Positions 52,692 to 60,842 of a stretch of 64,000 nucleotides of DNA are shown here, piece after piece. Source of the stretch: Alphaproteobacteria bacterium. Lineage in GTDB: Bacteria > Pseudomonadota > Alphaproteobacteria > Micavibrionales > UBA2020. The position numbers and the translations under genes are program-made. The notes under the pieces were generated by a model, which was not told the DNA's origin, searched no databases, and worked only from the letters and a program-made list of their open reading frames with translations. The stretch lies in contig JAICWS010000001.1 of the NCBI GenBank assembly GCA_025934695.1, positions 1,269,301 through 1,333,300 on the forward strand, written 5' to 3'. Position 1 is the first letter of the stretch; each line of letters opens with the position of its first letter.

Positions 52692-53189
52692 TCAATAGCG
52701 TTTGACGCGGTTCACGCCGCCCATATTACGGTTCTCATAGCGGCTGAGCTCCGACTGGCTGATGATGCCGTTGTGGTTCTTGTCGATTTTGCGGAAGAGC
52801 TTCTTCGACAGGCCGGCCTTGCGGAACTCGCTGCGCGTGATGCGGCCGTTATATTCGTCCGACAAGGAGGTCAGCTTTCCCGTGACCGACGTCTTCGAGC
52901 CGAGGCCGCTTCGGACACGCTTCGTGCCCTGCATATTCATGCCTGAATTGACGTTCGAGCCGGTGTTGACGCTGGACCCCTTCACGTTGCTGCCGCTGTT
53001 GATGTTGGAGTTCGTATTCAGCGAAGAGCCGGTGTTATTCATCGTCGCGCTGGTATTATTCGGGGTCAGGCTGGTGCCCGATGTCGTGTTGGTCGTACTG
53101 GTGCCGGATGAATAGTTCTGCGCCATCGCCGGTGCGGCCAAGAGCATAGCCGTCATGGTCAGGGCCATAATTTTTGAGGATACGTTCAT
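52692..53189 (-). CDS. secreted EF-hand protein with Asn/Ser/Thr-rich linker
   Basis: 165 residues from the ATG at 53189. A signal peptide ends in AMAQ; the linker has NSGSNV / NTGSNV type repeats. One full EF-hand (DKNHNGIISQSEL) is preceded by a degenerate one (SDEYNGRITRSEF). It looks like a diverged sister of the 52054 protein. Both may respond to calcium outside the inner membrane. Confidence 0.8.
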   Translation of the reverse strand: MNVSSKIMALTMTAMLLAAPAMAQNYSSGTSTTNTTSGTSLTPNNTSATMNNTGSSLNTNSNINSGSNVKGSSVNTGSNVNSGMNMQGTKRVRSGLGSKTSVTGKLTSLSDEYNGRITRSEFRKAGLSKKLFRKIDKNHNGIISQSELSRYENRNMGGVNRVKRY

Positions 53190-53383
53190 ATTATTCTCTC
53201 CTGTTGTGTATTTTGCTTGTACCCGAAGGCCAAGCTCTGACCGGAGAGAATGTTCCTCCACCAGTGAAAACATTGCAAAAAATTGAAGTTTCGCCGAGCG
53301 GAGCGCGCGGGGTTTAGCGCGGCTTCGGCAGATGGGCTTGAAAACGGGGTCTTCCGCTGAAGGACCGCCGCGGCCGTCTTCGG

Positions 53384-54457
53384 TTACTTCGGCTGAGGCG
53401 GCTTCTGCGGCACCGGTGCAGGATGCTTGACCCGGTACTGCGCGACCGCCTCGTTCAGGCGTGTGAGCGTATCGGCATAATCCCCTGCGTGCAGGATGCC
53501 GATGCCGCCCGCCTTGTTCCAGGCGTCGATGTTTTCCTTGCGGTCATCGATCAGGATCTTGTCGGGGCGCGCCAGCAGCATCTTGTCCTTCGAGCGGCAG
53601 ATAATAATGTCGAGGAGGGCGAATTTATTGCCGCCGCCGAACTTCTTCGTCCATTCCGCCGGTCCTTCAAAACCGTCCGGGCTCATGATCGGCGCGGTCA
53701 GGAAGCGCACCGGTCCTTGTTGCTTGACGCTGTCATAGAAATCGCGCGCGCCATCATAGGCGGGAATGCCTTTCCACCAGGTGGTGTCGAGTTCATCCCA
53801 TTTTTCCTTGCCCTGCGCGTCGAGCTTGCCTTCGGTTTCGAGGTGTCCCTGGAAATTCGCGAGCACGCCGTTGGTGCCGATGAAAATCTCGAGCTCGCCG
53901 GTCGCCTTCGGCACGTAAGGCTTGGGCGGGTTGCGGCGATATTCGTCCTGCGCCTCGCGGATGCGCTTCAGCGTGTCGGCGTAATCGCCCTTGTGGAGGA
54001 CGCCAATGCCGCCTGCCGCCACCCACTGGTCGATGTTTTTCTGGCGGTCGTCGACGAGGATATGATTGGGACGCGCGAGCAGATTCTTGTCCTCCGCGCG
54101 CGCGAGGATAAGATCGAGGAGCCCATAGGTTGAGCCACGGAAGTTCGCGATCCAGTCGGCCTTGCCACTGAAGCAGCCGACGTTCAGGATAGGGGCCGAC
54201 AGCTTGCGCGTGCGCCCGAGTTTGCGCAACTCCGCGTCGAATTCCTTCGCGCCGTCAAAAGCGGGCATGGTGCTCCACCAGGCATAGTCGAGCTCGTCCC
54301 ACTTGGGCTGGCCTTTGTCGTTGAACTTGTTTTGCGCCTTGGCATGGGTGTCGAAATCGCTGATGACGCCGTCCATATCACAGAAAATCTGGAACTCCGT
54401 GTCATCCGGCGGCGCGGCTTTCTTTGCGGCGTTCTTTTGAAACTGCTTTTTCGCCAT
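53384..54457 (-). CDS. tandem HAD-like (5'(3')-deoxyribonucleotidase-type) protein
   Basis: 357 residues from the ATG at 54457. Two homologous halves (about 22-178 and 188-345) share WDELD.WW, LL(A)RP..ILVDDR.KNID.W and GGIG.LH.GDYADTL. The first keeps the HAD nucleophile motif (FCDMDGVISDF, D27/D29); in the second the place reads FIGTNGVLANF, so both aspartates are lost and that half should be inactive. NT5C-like enzymes hydrolyse nucleoside monophosphates; the true substrate is unknown. Last gene of the ankyrin operon. Confidence 0.85.
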   Translation of the reverse strand: MAKKQFQKNAAKKAAPPDDTEFQIFCDMDGVISDFDTHAKAQNKFNDKGQPKWDELDYAWWSTMPAFDGAKEFDAELRKLGRTRKLSAPILNVGCFSGKADWIANFRGSTYGLLDLILARAEDKNLLARPNHILVDDRQKNIDQWVAAGGIGVLHKGDYADTLKRIREAQDEYRRNPPKPYVPKATGELEIFIGTNGVLANFQGHLETEGKLDAQGKEKWDELDTTWWKGIPAYDGARDFYDSVKQQGPVRFLTAPIMSPDGFEGPAEWTKKFGGGNKFALLDIIICRSKDKMLLARPDKILIDDRKENIDAWNKAGGIGILHAGDYADTLTRLNEAVAQYRVKHPAPVPQKPPQPK

Positions 54458-54459
54458 GC

Positions 54460-54582
54460 TTACCTCGGCTTGAACTGAATGGGCTTGCTGATCTTGACGG
54501 GCGCTTCGGTCGTCATGCCTCTGGCGATCAGCGCATTGAATTTCTCCGTGCAACGCGGGCCAGGCACGTCATCTTTAGGCAT
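54460..54582 (-). CDS. 40-residue ORF carrying the recurrent tail
   Basis: Too short for the ORF track. The ATG at 54582 sits inside the ankyrin stop region (8-bp overlap) behind AAAGGAGGG, and the stop is 2 nt before the HAD start, so it fits the operon exactly. The product ends in VKISKPIQFKPR and has a short helix before it (CTEKFNALIARG). It is almost entirely helix plus tail. Function unknown. Confidence 0.65.
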   Translation of the reverse strand: MPKDDVPGPRCTEKFNALIARGMTTEAPVKISKPIQFKPR

Positions 54583-55114
54583 GTGGCCCTCCTTTGAGCC
54601 GCAATGAGCGGCGGACGACAATGGGGGACTGGGCCGGAAGTCCAGCGTCAGCCCATACGTCGATCGCGGCCCGCTCGTGCTTTTTCTGGCGATGACGGGC
54701 GACGGCCCGGGACCATTCTTCGAGCAGGCGCGCGTTCCTCTCGTTATGCCGCTCCAGCGCGAGATCGGCCGCGGTCTGGCCCTGCGGGTTTTTAAGGGTA
54801 ATATCCGCGCCAGCCTCGATGAGCATGTGGGCCACCTCCAAGTAGGAATGAGTGATGGCTTCCATCAGCGGAGTTTGGCCTCCGCTGCCGGTTGCGTCCG
54901 GGTGAGCGCCACGGTCAAGCAGCGCGTGCACGAGTGGCTGATAGTTGCGCGCCGATGCCACGAGAAGCGCCGTCTTGCCCCATTTGCTTATCAGATTCAC
55001 GTCCGCGCCCTGCTCGACGAGCCGCACCGCTTCCGCCATGCCGGGCCTGCCTTTGTCCAGCGCGGCGAAAACCTGCCAGCCCATCTCCTGCGCCCGAATC
55101 GTCGGCTCCGTCAT
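54575..55114 (-). CDS. ankyrin-repeat protein with basic C-terminal tail
   Basis: 179 residues, with three good ankyrin repeats (VEQGADVNLISKWGKTALLVA; LDRGAHPDATGSGGQTPLMEA; IEAGADITLKNPQGQTAADLA in parts) followed by a basic helix and the tail IVVRRSLRLKGGPHA. Starts on the stop of the upstream ankyrin gene (ATGA). No signal peptide. Confidence 0.87.
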   Translation of the reverse strand: MTEPTIRAQEMGWQVFAALDKGRPGMAEAVRLVEQGADVNLISKWGKTALLVASARNYQPLVHALLDRGAHPDATGSGGQTPLMEAITHSYLEVAHMLIEAGADITLKNPQGQTAADLALERHNERNARLLEEWSRAVARHRQKKHERAAIDVWADAGLPAQSPIVVRRSLRLKGGPHA

Positions 55115-56001
55115 GCCTGCACCGCCGCTTTGGGCGCCAGCGCAACCAGCTTGGCCGTCACCACCGCCACCGTTTCCGCGCCGAGCTCGGCGAATGAACG
55201 CTGCGTCAGCGTGTCTTTGCCGCTCTCATAATCGTGGGAAACAACGGTGCATTGCTTCGTTTCGAAATTGAAAACCTCGGTCAGGCGCAGGCCCTGCGCG
55301 CGCAGAATGCTGACATGCGCGAGTTCCTGGGCCTTCGTCGTCTGCCATTCGGGAATTTTGCTGTCGGCATATTCCTGCAGCTTCACATGAATATCGTGCC
55401 GGCCGCATTCCAGCGCGACGTCGAGGGCGCTGCGGCCTTCCGTATCGCAGCGATCGATGCGGAGGTTTTTGCCGAGCAGCGTATCGACGGTTGCCGCGTC
55501 GCCGTTGCGCGCGGCATAGAACAGCGGCGTCCAGCCATAAGCGTTGCGCGTGTCGGCGTCCGCGCCGTTATTCAGCAGCAGGTCGGCGAGCGGCTTGTTC
55601 CCCGCGGCGACGGCGATGGCATAGGCCGTGTTGCCGCGATGGTCGGTGGAATTGATCTTCGCCCCGGCCGCGAGCATCGCCGCGGCGATCTCCGTCTTGC
55701 CTCTTTCGGCGGCATTCAGGAACGGCGTCGTCATCGAATAGCTGACTTTGGCGTTCGGATTGGCGCCGGCGTCGAGCAGGAGCTTGACCATCTCGGGCGT
55801 GCCCCGTTCGACCGCGACATTCAACGCGTTTTCGGAACGGTAGCCGATGCCGTCGGGCTTCGCGCCTTCCGCGAGCAGCGCCTGCGCGCGCTTGAGGTCG
55901 TTGGCTTCGACGGCGGCGGCCAGCTTGGTCTCCAGTACGCCGGGCGCAGAGAGAAGCCGGGCAACGGTTTTGCCGGCTTTTTTGAGTTTGGTCCAGTCCA
56001 T
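55111..56001 (-). CDS. ankyrin-repeat protein
   Basis: 296 residues from the ATG at 56001 (GAGG upstream; a GTG at 56007 is possible). At least five ankyrin repeats (for example LLAEGAKPDGIGYRSENALN, LLDAGANPNAKVSYSMTTPF, MLAAGAKINSTDHRGNTAYA), then a C-terminal part with VFNFETKQCTVVSHDYESGK that is not ankyrin and not recognised. First gene of a four-gene operon with ankyrin 2, the 40-residue ORF and the HAD protein. Confidence 0.87.
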   Translation of the reverse strand: MDWTKLKKAGKTVARLLSAPGVLETKLAAAVEANDLKRAQALLAEGAKPDGIGYRSENALNVAVERGTPEMVKLLLDAGANPNAKVSYSMTTPFLNAAERGKTEIAAAMLAAGAKINSTDHRGNTAYAIAVAAGNKPLADLLLNNGADADTRNAYGWTPLFYAARNGDAATVDTLLGKNLRIDRCDTEGRSALDVALECGRHDIHVKLQEYADSKIPEWQTTKAQELAHVSILRAQGLRLTEVFNFETKQCTVVSHDYESGKDTLTQRSFAELGAETVAVVTAKLVALAPKAAVQA

Positions 56002-56108
56002 CAGCACCCTCGTTATCGCGGCATCAGGACCGCGTTTAATGTTTCGGCCATTGTAAGGGTTTGCTGATATTATGTCAATTAAATTGAGTGCCGAATTTTC
56101 TTTTTAAT

Positions 56109-57389
56109 TCAAGCATCTAAATAATCCCTCGCCCGCCACCAGAGGTAAACGAGCTGGGCAGCGTAGCGGCCCATTTTGCCGCCCGCGTAGCCGATGCCGA
56201 AGGGCTCGAAAGCCTTATAACTGTCGTCGCCTTCCGCAATGGCCGACGCGATCAGTTCGCCGCCGACGGTCGTGGGCGACAACCCATGGCCGCCGAAGCC
56301 GGTGTTGTACCAATAGCCTTCTTCGATGCGGCCAAGCTGGGGCATTTTGTGCGGCGCGTAGCAGAGGAGGCCCGACCACTGGAACTCCGGCTGGACGTGC
56401 CCTTTGAGTTGCGGATAGACCTTCAGCATATCCTGCATCATCATGCCGGAAATGTCGGACGGGTTGGCCCAGAGCGCCACGCGCCCGCCCCAGAGCACGC
56501 GGTTGCCTTCGAGCCTGCGGTAATAGTCGCTGCAGAAACGCGTGTCGGACACCGCGTGGCGCGTGTTGATGGAGCTTTTCAGCAATTGCTCGTCGACGGG
56601 CCGGGTGACCATGATATAGGTCTGCACCGGGAAGGAGGCATTGGCGAGCCTGCGGTCGAGCCCGTCGAGATAGATCGAGCAGCACAGCACCACGTGCTGG
56701 GCATGCACACTGCCTTTCGCCGTTTTCACGTGCCAGCCGCCGCCGCTGCGCGTGACGGAGAGCGCTGGTGAATTTTCGAACAGCCTGCCGCCCTTCTCTG
56801 CAAGGACGCGCGCGATGCCATGCACGTAGCGCAAGGGATGAAACTGGTAATCCTGCGGCGAAAAGACCGCGTCGAAGTATTTATCGGTCTTGCAATGCTC
56901 GCGCACCTTGTCGCGCGGCCAGAATTCGAAACCGGTGTCGAAGTTATCGTTGGTTTCCTTCACATAGGCTTTAACGTCTTGCGGATTGTCTTTCCACGAC
57001 ACCGTCAGCACGCCCTCGATGATCGGGCCGCAATCGATATGAAAGTCTTCGATGCGCCGGCGGATCAGCTTGCGCGCGTTCTGAGTCAGCGTGACGAGTT
57101 TTCGCGCTTTTTCGATGCCGAGCTTTTTCAGCAGCGATGCTTCGTCGGCGGCATAGCCCTTGGCGACGAAGCCCGCGTTGCGGCCCGAGGCGCCCCAGCC
57201 AATGCGCTTCGCCTCGACGAGTGCCACGGATTTCCCGCGCTGGATCAGACCGAGTGCGGTGTTGAGGCCCGCAAGGCCGCCGCCTACCACACAGACGTCG
57301 GTATAGATATTCTCGCCCAGTTCGGGATAAATTTTGTCGCTACCCAGCGTATTCGCGTAATAGGTATCGATATAACCAACAGCCGTCAT
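56109..57389 (-). CDS. FAD-dependent oxidoreductase (DAO family, PuuB/OrdL-like)
   Basis: 426 residues. FAD-binding GxGxxG is VVGGGLAGLNTALGL; GWGASGRNAGFV and the C-terminal GYWYNTGFGGHGLSPTTVGG are typical of gamma-glutamylputrescine oxidase-like members of the DAO family. They oxidise secondary amines to aldehydes with O2. An aldehyde dehydrogenase lies 50 kb away but no other puu genes are here, so the substrate is open. Its start overlaps a remnant of a methyltransferase gene. Confidence 0.88.
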   Translation of the reverse strand: MTAVGYIDTYYANTLGSDKIYPELGENIYTDVCVVGGGLAGLNTALGLIQRGKSVALVEAKRIGWGASGRNAGFVAKGYAADEASLLKKLGIEKARKLVTLTQNARKLIRRRIEDFHIDCGPIIEGVLTVSWKDNPQDVKAYVKETNDNFDTGFEFWPRDKVREHCKTDKYFDAVFSPQDYQFHPLRYVHGIARVLAEKGGRLFENSPALSVTRSGGGWHVKTAKGSVHAQHVVLCCSIYLDGLDRRLANASFPVQTYIMVTRPVDEQLLKSSINTRHAVSDTRFCSDYYRRLEGNRVLWGGRVALWANPSDISGMMMQDMLKVYPQLKGHVQPEFQWSGLLCYAPHKMPQLGRIEEGYWYNTGFGGHGLSPTTVGGELIASAIAEGDDSYKAFEPFGIGYAGGKMGRYAAQLVYLWWRARDYLDA

Positions 57390-57625
57390 CTGAATGTCAC
57401 CAGGTAGCCGCGGGAGATTTCGCCGCGTATTTTGACCGTGAAGGCCTCTTCATACTGCAATTCGGGAAGCTTTTGAAGCGCAGACTTGAGGCTAGCGGTA
57501 TCCGAGGTCTGCCACGCCGCGCGCCGACGTGGCGAACCCGTCGGGCAATTCCGTATCCGCGCCGTCGCCGCATACCACTTTCGCATGAGGGATATTCTTC
57601 AGGTTCGGGCGCGCAAGGCCCGCAG
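57386..57625 (-). pseudogene. remnant of a protein-L-isoaspartate methyltransferase-like gene
   Basis: No intact ORF. One frame reads RPNLKNIPHAKVVCGDGADTELPDGF, resembling the strand-and-GDG region of PCMT-type methyltransferases; another continues as SDTASLKSALQKLPELQYEEAF and ends with IRGEISRGYLVTFR at the FAD start. A frameshift near 57500-57530 and a missing 5' part (YdcF occupies it) suggest decay. The family call is tentative. Confidence 0.4.
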
Positions 57626-57626
57626 G

Positions 57627-58259
57627 TCAGGGCGCGGGCTTGAGCGGTTTCGGCGTCGGGAGGCATGCGATCTTCCCCGCCAGCGCGGCCATGTCGACCT
57701 CCGCGATAAAGCCGCGCGCCTTGTACTTGGGGATTTTCGCAAACTCATGCAGCACGGCATGGCGGAAGCGCTTGTTCGTATGCCAGTCCGCGCGCGGCGT
57801 GCCGAAAGTGTCGGGCGCGGTGAACATTTTGGTCACGGACGGCCATTGCTTTTCGAGCGTCATCAGGAAGCGGCGCGAACCGTGGATTTGCCCGATGCCG
57901 AGCACCGAATTGATTTTATCGAACTCGCCGGTCTTTTTAAGAAGCTGCATCGTGAAAGCGACATTCTCGCCCGTGTTCGTCGCCTGGTCCTCGACGCGGA
58001 TGGCGGCTTCCGGCACGCCCAGCGCGACCAGGCGGTCATGCATCTGGTGACACTCCAGCGTCCCCTTGCTGGTCGGCACCCCGCCGGAAACAACGATGAG
58101 CGGGAAATACCCCTTGTGATAAAGCCCTGCCGCGCGGTCGGCAAGCGCATCCGCCTGTTCCCCGCCGAACACAAGGCACATATCCGCCCGCGCCAGCGGC
58201 GTTTCGACGAGCATGTATTCGCCGACTTGTTTCAGAAACTCAGCGGATAGCTTCTTCAT
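57627..58259 (-). CDS. YdcF/DUF218-type protein
   Basis: 210 residues. DUF218 features: ADMCLVFGGEQADALADRAAGLY, FPLIVVSGG, and the acidic-Asn element EDQATNTGENVAFT. Family members are SAM-binding or envelope-linked proteins of uncertain function. AAGGAG before its ATG lies inside the DUF559 3' end, so it was probably restored or kept after that gene inserted. Confidence 0.85.
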   Translation of the reverse strand: MKKLSAEFLKQVGEYMLVETPLARADMCLVFGGEQADALADRAAGLYHKGYFPLIVVSGGVPTSKGTLECHQMHDRLVALGVPEAAIRVEDQATNTGENVAFTMQLLKKTGEFDKINSVLGIGQIHGSRRFLMTLEKQWPSVTKMFTAPDTFGTPRADWHTNKRFRHAVLHEFAKIPKYKARGFIAEVDMAALAGKIACLPTPKPLKPAP

Positions 58260-58631
58260 CTATAACTCCTTCGCCGAAGGCGAAGTCGTCAGTCCCCTCT
58301 CCCTCTGGGAGAGGGCTAGGGTGAGGGTACTTACCACACCATCGAGATTGTTTTCGACGTCGTTGTTCCAGAAGCGAAGAACCTCATAACCAAGCCCGTT
58401 GAGGTACTTGGTACGTTCTATATCTTTTTTGTTTTCGCTGTGATGGCCACCGTCGACTTCAACAATGAGCTTCAGTTCGAGACATGCAAAATCGGCGATA
58501 TACGGCCCGACAGGCATCTGGCGGCGAAATTTATGATTTAAATGGTCACTTCTCAGGCACTGCCAAAGCAGATATTCGGCATCCGTTTGTTCTCGCCGTA
58601 GTTTGCGCGCTCTTTCAATCGATTTTGCCAT
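58260..58631 (-). CDS. DUF559 endonuclease-like protein
   Basis: 123 residues. ARKLRREQTDAEYLLWQCLR, FRRQMPVGPYIADFACLELKLIVEVDGGHH and the GYEVLRFWNNDV end are standard for DUF559, which has a Vsr/PD-(D/E)xK-like fold (catalytic D in ADF, E-x-D in EVD). The last ~22 residues (TLTLALSQRERGL...) are encoded by the left inverted repeat. The gene stands between matching ~60-bp inverted repeats, so it may be the cargo or enzyme of a small mobile unit. Confidence 0.85.
   Translation of the reverse strand: MAKSIERARKLRREQTDAEYLLWQCLRSDHLNHKFRRQMPVGPYIADFACLELKLIVEVDGGHHSENKKDIERTKYLNGLGYEVLRFWNNDVENNLDGVVSTLTLALSQRERGLTTSPSAKEL
58271..58331 (+). repeat. left inverted repeat of the DUF559 element
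   Basis: TCGCCGAAGGCGAAGTCGTC followed by a CCCTCTCCCTCTGGGAGAGG hairpin and TAGGGTGAGGGTACT. It matches, in inverted orientation with few differences, the repeat on the other side of the DUF559 gene. Confidence 0.75.
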
Positions 58632-58640
58632 TGCGCTGGT

Positions 58641-58699
58641 AGTACCCTCTCCCTAGCCCTCCCCCAGAGGGGAGGGGACTAACGACTTTCGCTTCGCGA
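58641..58699 (-). repeat. right inverted repeat of the DUF559 element
   Basis: AGTACCCTCTCCCTAGCCCT then CCCAGAGGGGAGGGGACT and CGACTTTCGCTTCGCGA, the inverted counterpart of 58271-58331. TATAAC occurs just outside both ends (58261 and 58707), a possible 6-bp target duplication. Confidence 0.7.
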
Positions 58700-58715
58700 A
58701 AGAAAATATAACCGA

Positions 58716-60542
58716 TCAACTCGCCTGCTTCACTTCTTTGACGGCTGCCTTCGGCAGATCGAGCTTGATGTGCACGTCGCGGAGCTGATGCGGCTCGGCG
58801 GTCGAGGGGGCGCCCATCATCAGGTCTTCGGCCTGCTGGTTCATCGGGAAGGCGATGACTTCGCGGATATTGGGTTCCTTGGCCAGCATCATGATAATGC
58901 GATCGATGCCGAAGGCGCAGCCGCCGTGCGGCGGGGCGCCCAGCTTGAAGGCATTGTACATGCCGCCGAATTTTTCCTGCACCGCGCCCCTTGGATAGCC
59001 CGCGATCTCGAAAGCTTTTTCCATCGCCTCGGGGTTGTGGTTGCGGATACCGCCCGAGCACAGTTCGAGGCCGTTGGCGACACAGTCGTACTGGGTCGCC
59101 TTGATCTTGAGCGGATCTTCAGTCTGCAGCGCCTTCAACCCGCCCTGCGGCATGGAGAAGGGGTTGTGCGAGAAGTCGATCTTGTTCGTCTTGTCGTTGA
59201 TTTCGAACATCGGATAGTCAACGACCCAGCAGAACTTGAAGCAGTTCTTCTCGATGATGTCCATCTCCTCGGCGATCTTCGTGCGCGCCTTGCCGGCGAG
59301 CTGGGCAGCCTTGGCCTCCACGTCGCAGGCGAAGAAGACGGCGTCGCCGCCCTCCGCGCCGGTGGTTTTACGCAGTTCCTCCTGCGCGGCGGCAGGCAGG
59401 AACTTGGCGATCGGGCCCTTGCCCTCGTTGCCTTCGAACAGAACGTAGCCGAGGCCCGGCGCACCTTCCGACTGCGCCCAGCTGTTCAGCTTGTCGAAGA
59501 AGCTGCGCGGGCGGTCGGAGACTTTCGGCGCGCGGATCGCGCGCACCACGCCGCCCTTGTCGATGACGCCCTTGAAGGCGCGGAATTCGACGTCGGGGCG
59601 CGCGAACACTTTCGTCACGTCGACGATGACGAGCGGGTTGCGCAGGTCGGGTTTATCATTCCCGTACTTCAACATGGACTCATCATAAGGGATGCGGATC
59701 CAGGGCGCCGGCGACACGCTGTATTTCGTGCCGGTGAAGCTCGAAAATTCCTCGAACACGCCGCCGATGACTTTTTCCATCACCGTGAAGACATCTTCCT
59801 GCGTCACGAACGACATTTCCATGTCGAGCTGGTAGAATTCGCCCGCCGTGCGGTCGGCGCGCGCGTCTTCGTCGCGGAAACAGGGCGCGATCTGGAAGTA
59901 GCGGTCGAAGCCCGACATCATCAAAAGCTGCTTGAACTGCTGCGGCGCCTGCGGCAGCGCGTAGAATTTGCCAGGATGCAGGCGCGAGGGCACGAGGAAG
60001 TCGCGGGCGCCCTCAGGGCTCGAGGCAGTCAGGATCGGCGTCGTGAATTCGCGGAACCCCTGCTCGACCATGCGGCGGCGCATGGAATAAACCACGTCCG
60101 AGCGCAGCACGATGTTGCGGTGGATGACGTTGCGGCGCAGATCGAGGAAGCGGTACTTGAGACGCACGTCCTCGCCGTAGGGCTCGTCCGAGTTGACCTG
60201 CAGCGGCAGCATGTCGGTGACTTCGGACGACAGAAGCTCCATCGACTTCGCGTCCAGCTCGATCTCGCCGGTGGGCAATTGCTTGTTCACGGTCTCGGGC
60301 GTGCGCATCAGCACTTCGCCCGTGATCGAGATGACGTTCTCGAGCTTCAGTTTCTCGATCTCTTTCGCGATGGGATTGTTCTGCTTCACCACGACTTGCG
60401 TCAGGCCATAATGGTCGCGCAGGTCGACGAACAGGACGCCGCCGTGGTCGCGCACGCGGTGGATCCACCCCGAAATGCGCACGGTCTGGCCTTTGTCCGC
60501 CGCCCGAAGCTGGCCGCAGGTATGGGTACGATAAGCGTGCAT
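58716..60542 (-). CDS. aspS: aspartyl-tRNA synthetase
   Basis: 608 residues from the ATG at 60542 (GAGGG upstream). Class II bacterial AspRS: an N-terminal OB-fold ([23 protein letters not shown]), motif 2 in [20 protein letters not shown], a GAD insertion, and motif 3 in [14 protein letters not shown]. It charges tRNA-Asp (or both tRNA-Asp and tRNA-Asn in non-discriminating forms; gatCAB would settle this and is not in the window). Confidence 0.98.
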   Translation of the reverse strand: MHAYRTHTCGQLRAADKGQTVRISGWIHRVRDHGGVLFVDLRDHYGLTQVVVKQNNPIAKEIEKLKLENVISITGEVLMRTPETVNKQLPTGEIELDAKSMELLSSEVTDMLPLQVNSDEPYGEDVRLKYRFLDLRRNVIHRNIVLRSDVVYSMRRRMVEQGFREFTTPILTASSPEGARDFLVPSRLHPGKFYALPQAPQQFKQLLMMSGFDRYFQIAPCFRDEDARADRTAGEFYQLDMEMSFVTQEDVFTVMEKVIGGVFEEFSSFTGTKYSVSPAPWIRIPYDESMLKYGNDKPDLRNPLVIVDVTKVFARPDVEFRAFKGVIDKGGVVRAIRAPKVSDRPRSFFDKLNSWAQSEGAPGLGYVLFEGNEGKGPIAKFLPAAAQEELRKTTGAEGGDAVFFACDVEAKAAQLAGKARTKIAEEMDIIEKNCFKFCWVVDYPMFEINDKTNKIDFSHNPFSMPQGGLKALQTEDPLKIKATQYDCVANGLELCSGGIRNHNPEAMEKAFEIAGYPRGAVQEKFGGMYNAFKLGAPPHGGCAFGIDRIIMMLAKEPNIREVIAFPMNQQAEDLMMGAPSTAEPHQLRDVHIKLDLPKAAVKEVKQAS

Positions 60543-60842
60543 AGTCGAATCCCTCTGTTTTTCTTTCAAAAATGGCCTACATTTTTAGCATAAAACCTGC
60601 TGCGGAATAAACTTTGCGATAGGTCACGGCCACGATTACCATAACACTGAAAAAATCCGCCTGCAATTGCCAAAATTCTCCCCCGGCAACTGAAAATTCC
60701 CAAATTTAATCCGGGGCATATTCTTTTATTGCACCCGGAGCCAACCTTCGCAAAAATGAGGACGGAAGTAAGCATATAGGGGCAGGCCTGTTTACTTGCT
60801 ACCGCCTTGTGACGTCAGTTCATCAGAAGTAAGGATTTGCCA
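60543..60842. other. gene-free interval between divergent genes
   Basis: About 300 nt between aspS and the divergent Sel1 gene. AT-richer than the genes; short hairpins but no convincing promoter pair, RNA gene or repeat seen. Confidence 0.5.

Noticed and set aside
57397-57666. 89-residue minus-strand ORF upstream of the FAD oxidase
   Set aside because: Arg/Pro/Cys-rich product with no support; the better traces of a gene are in the other two frames.
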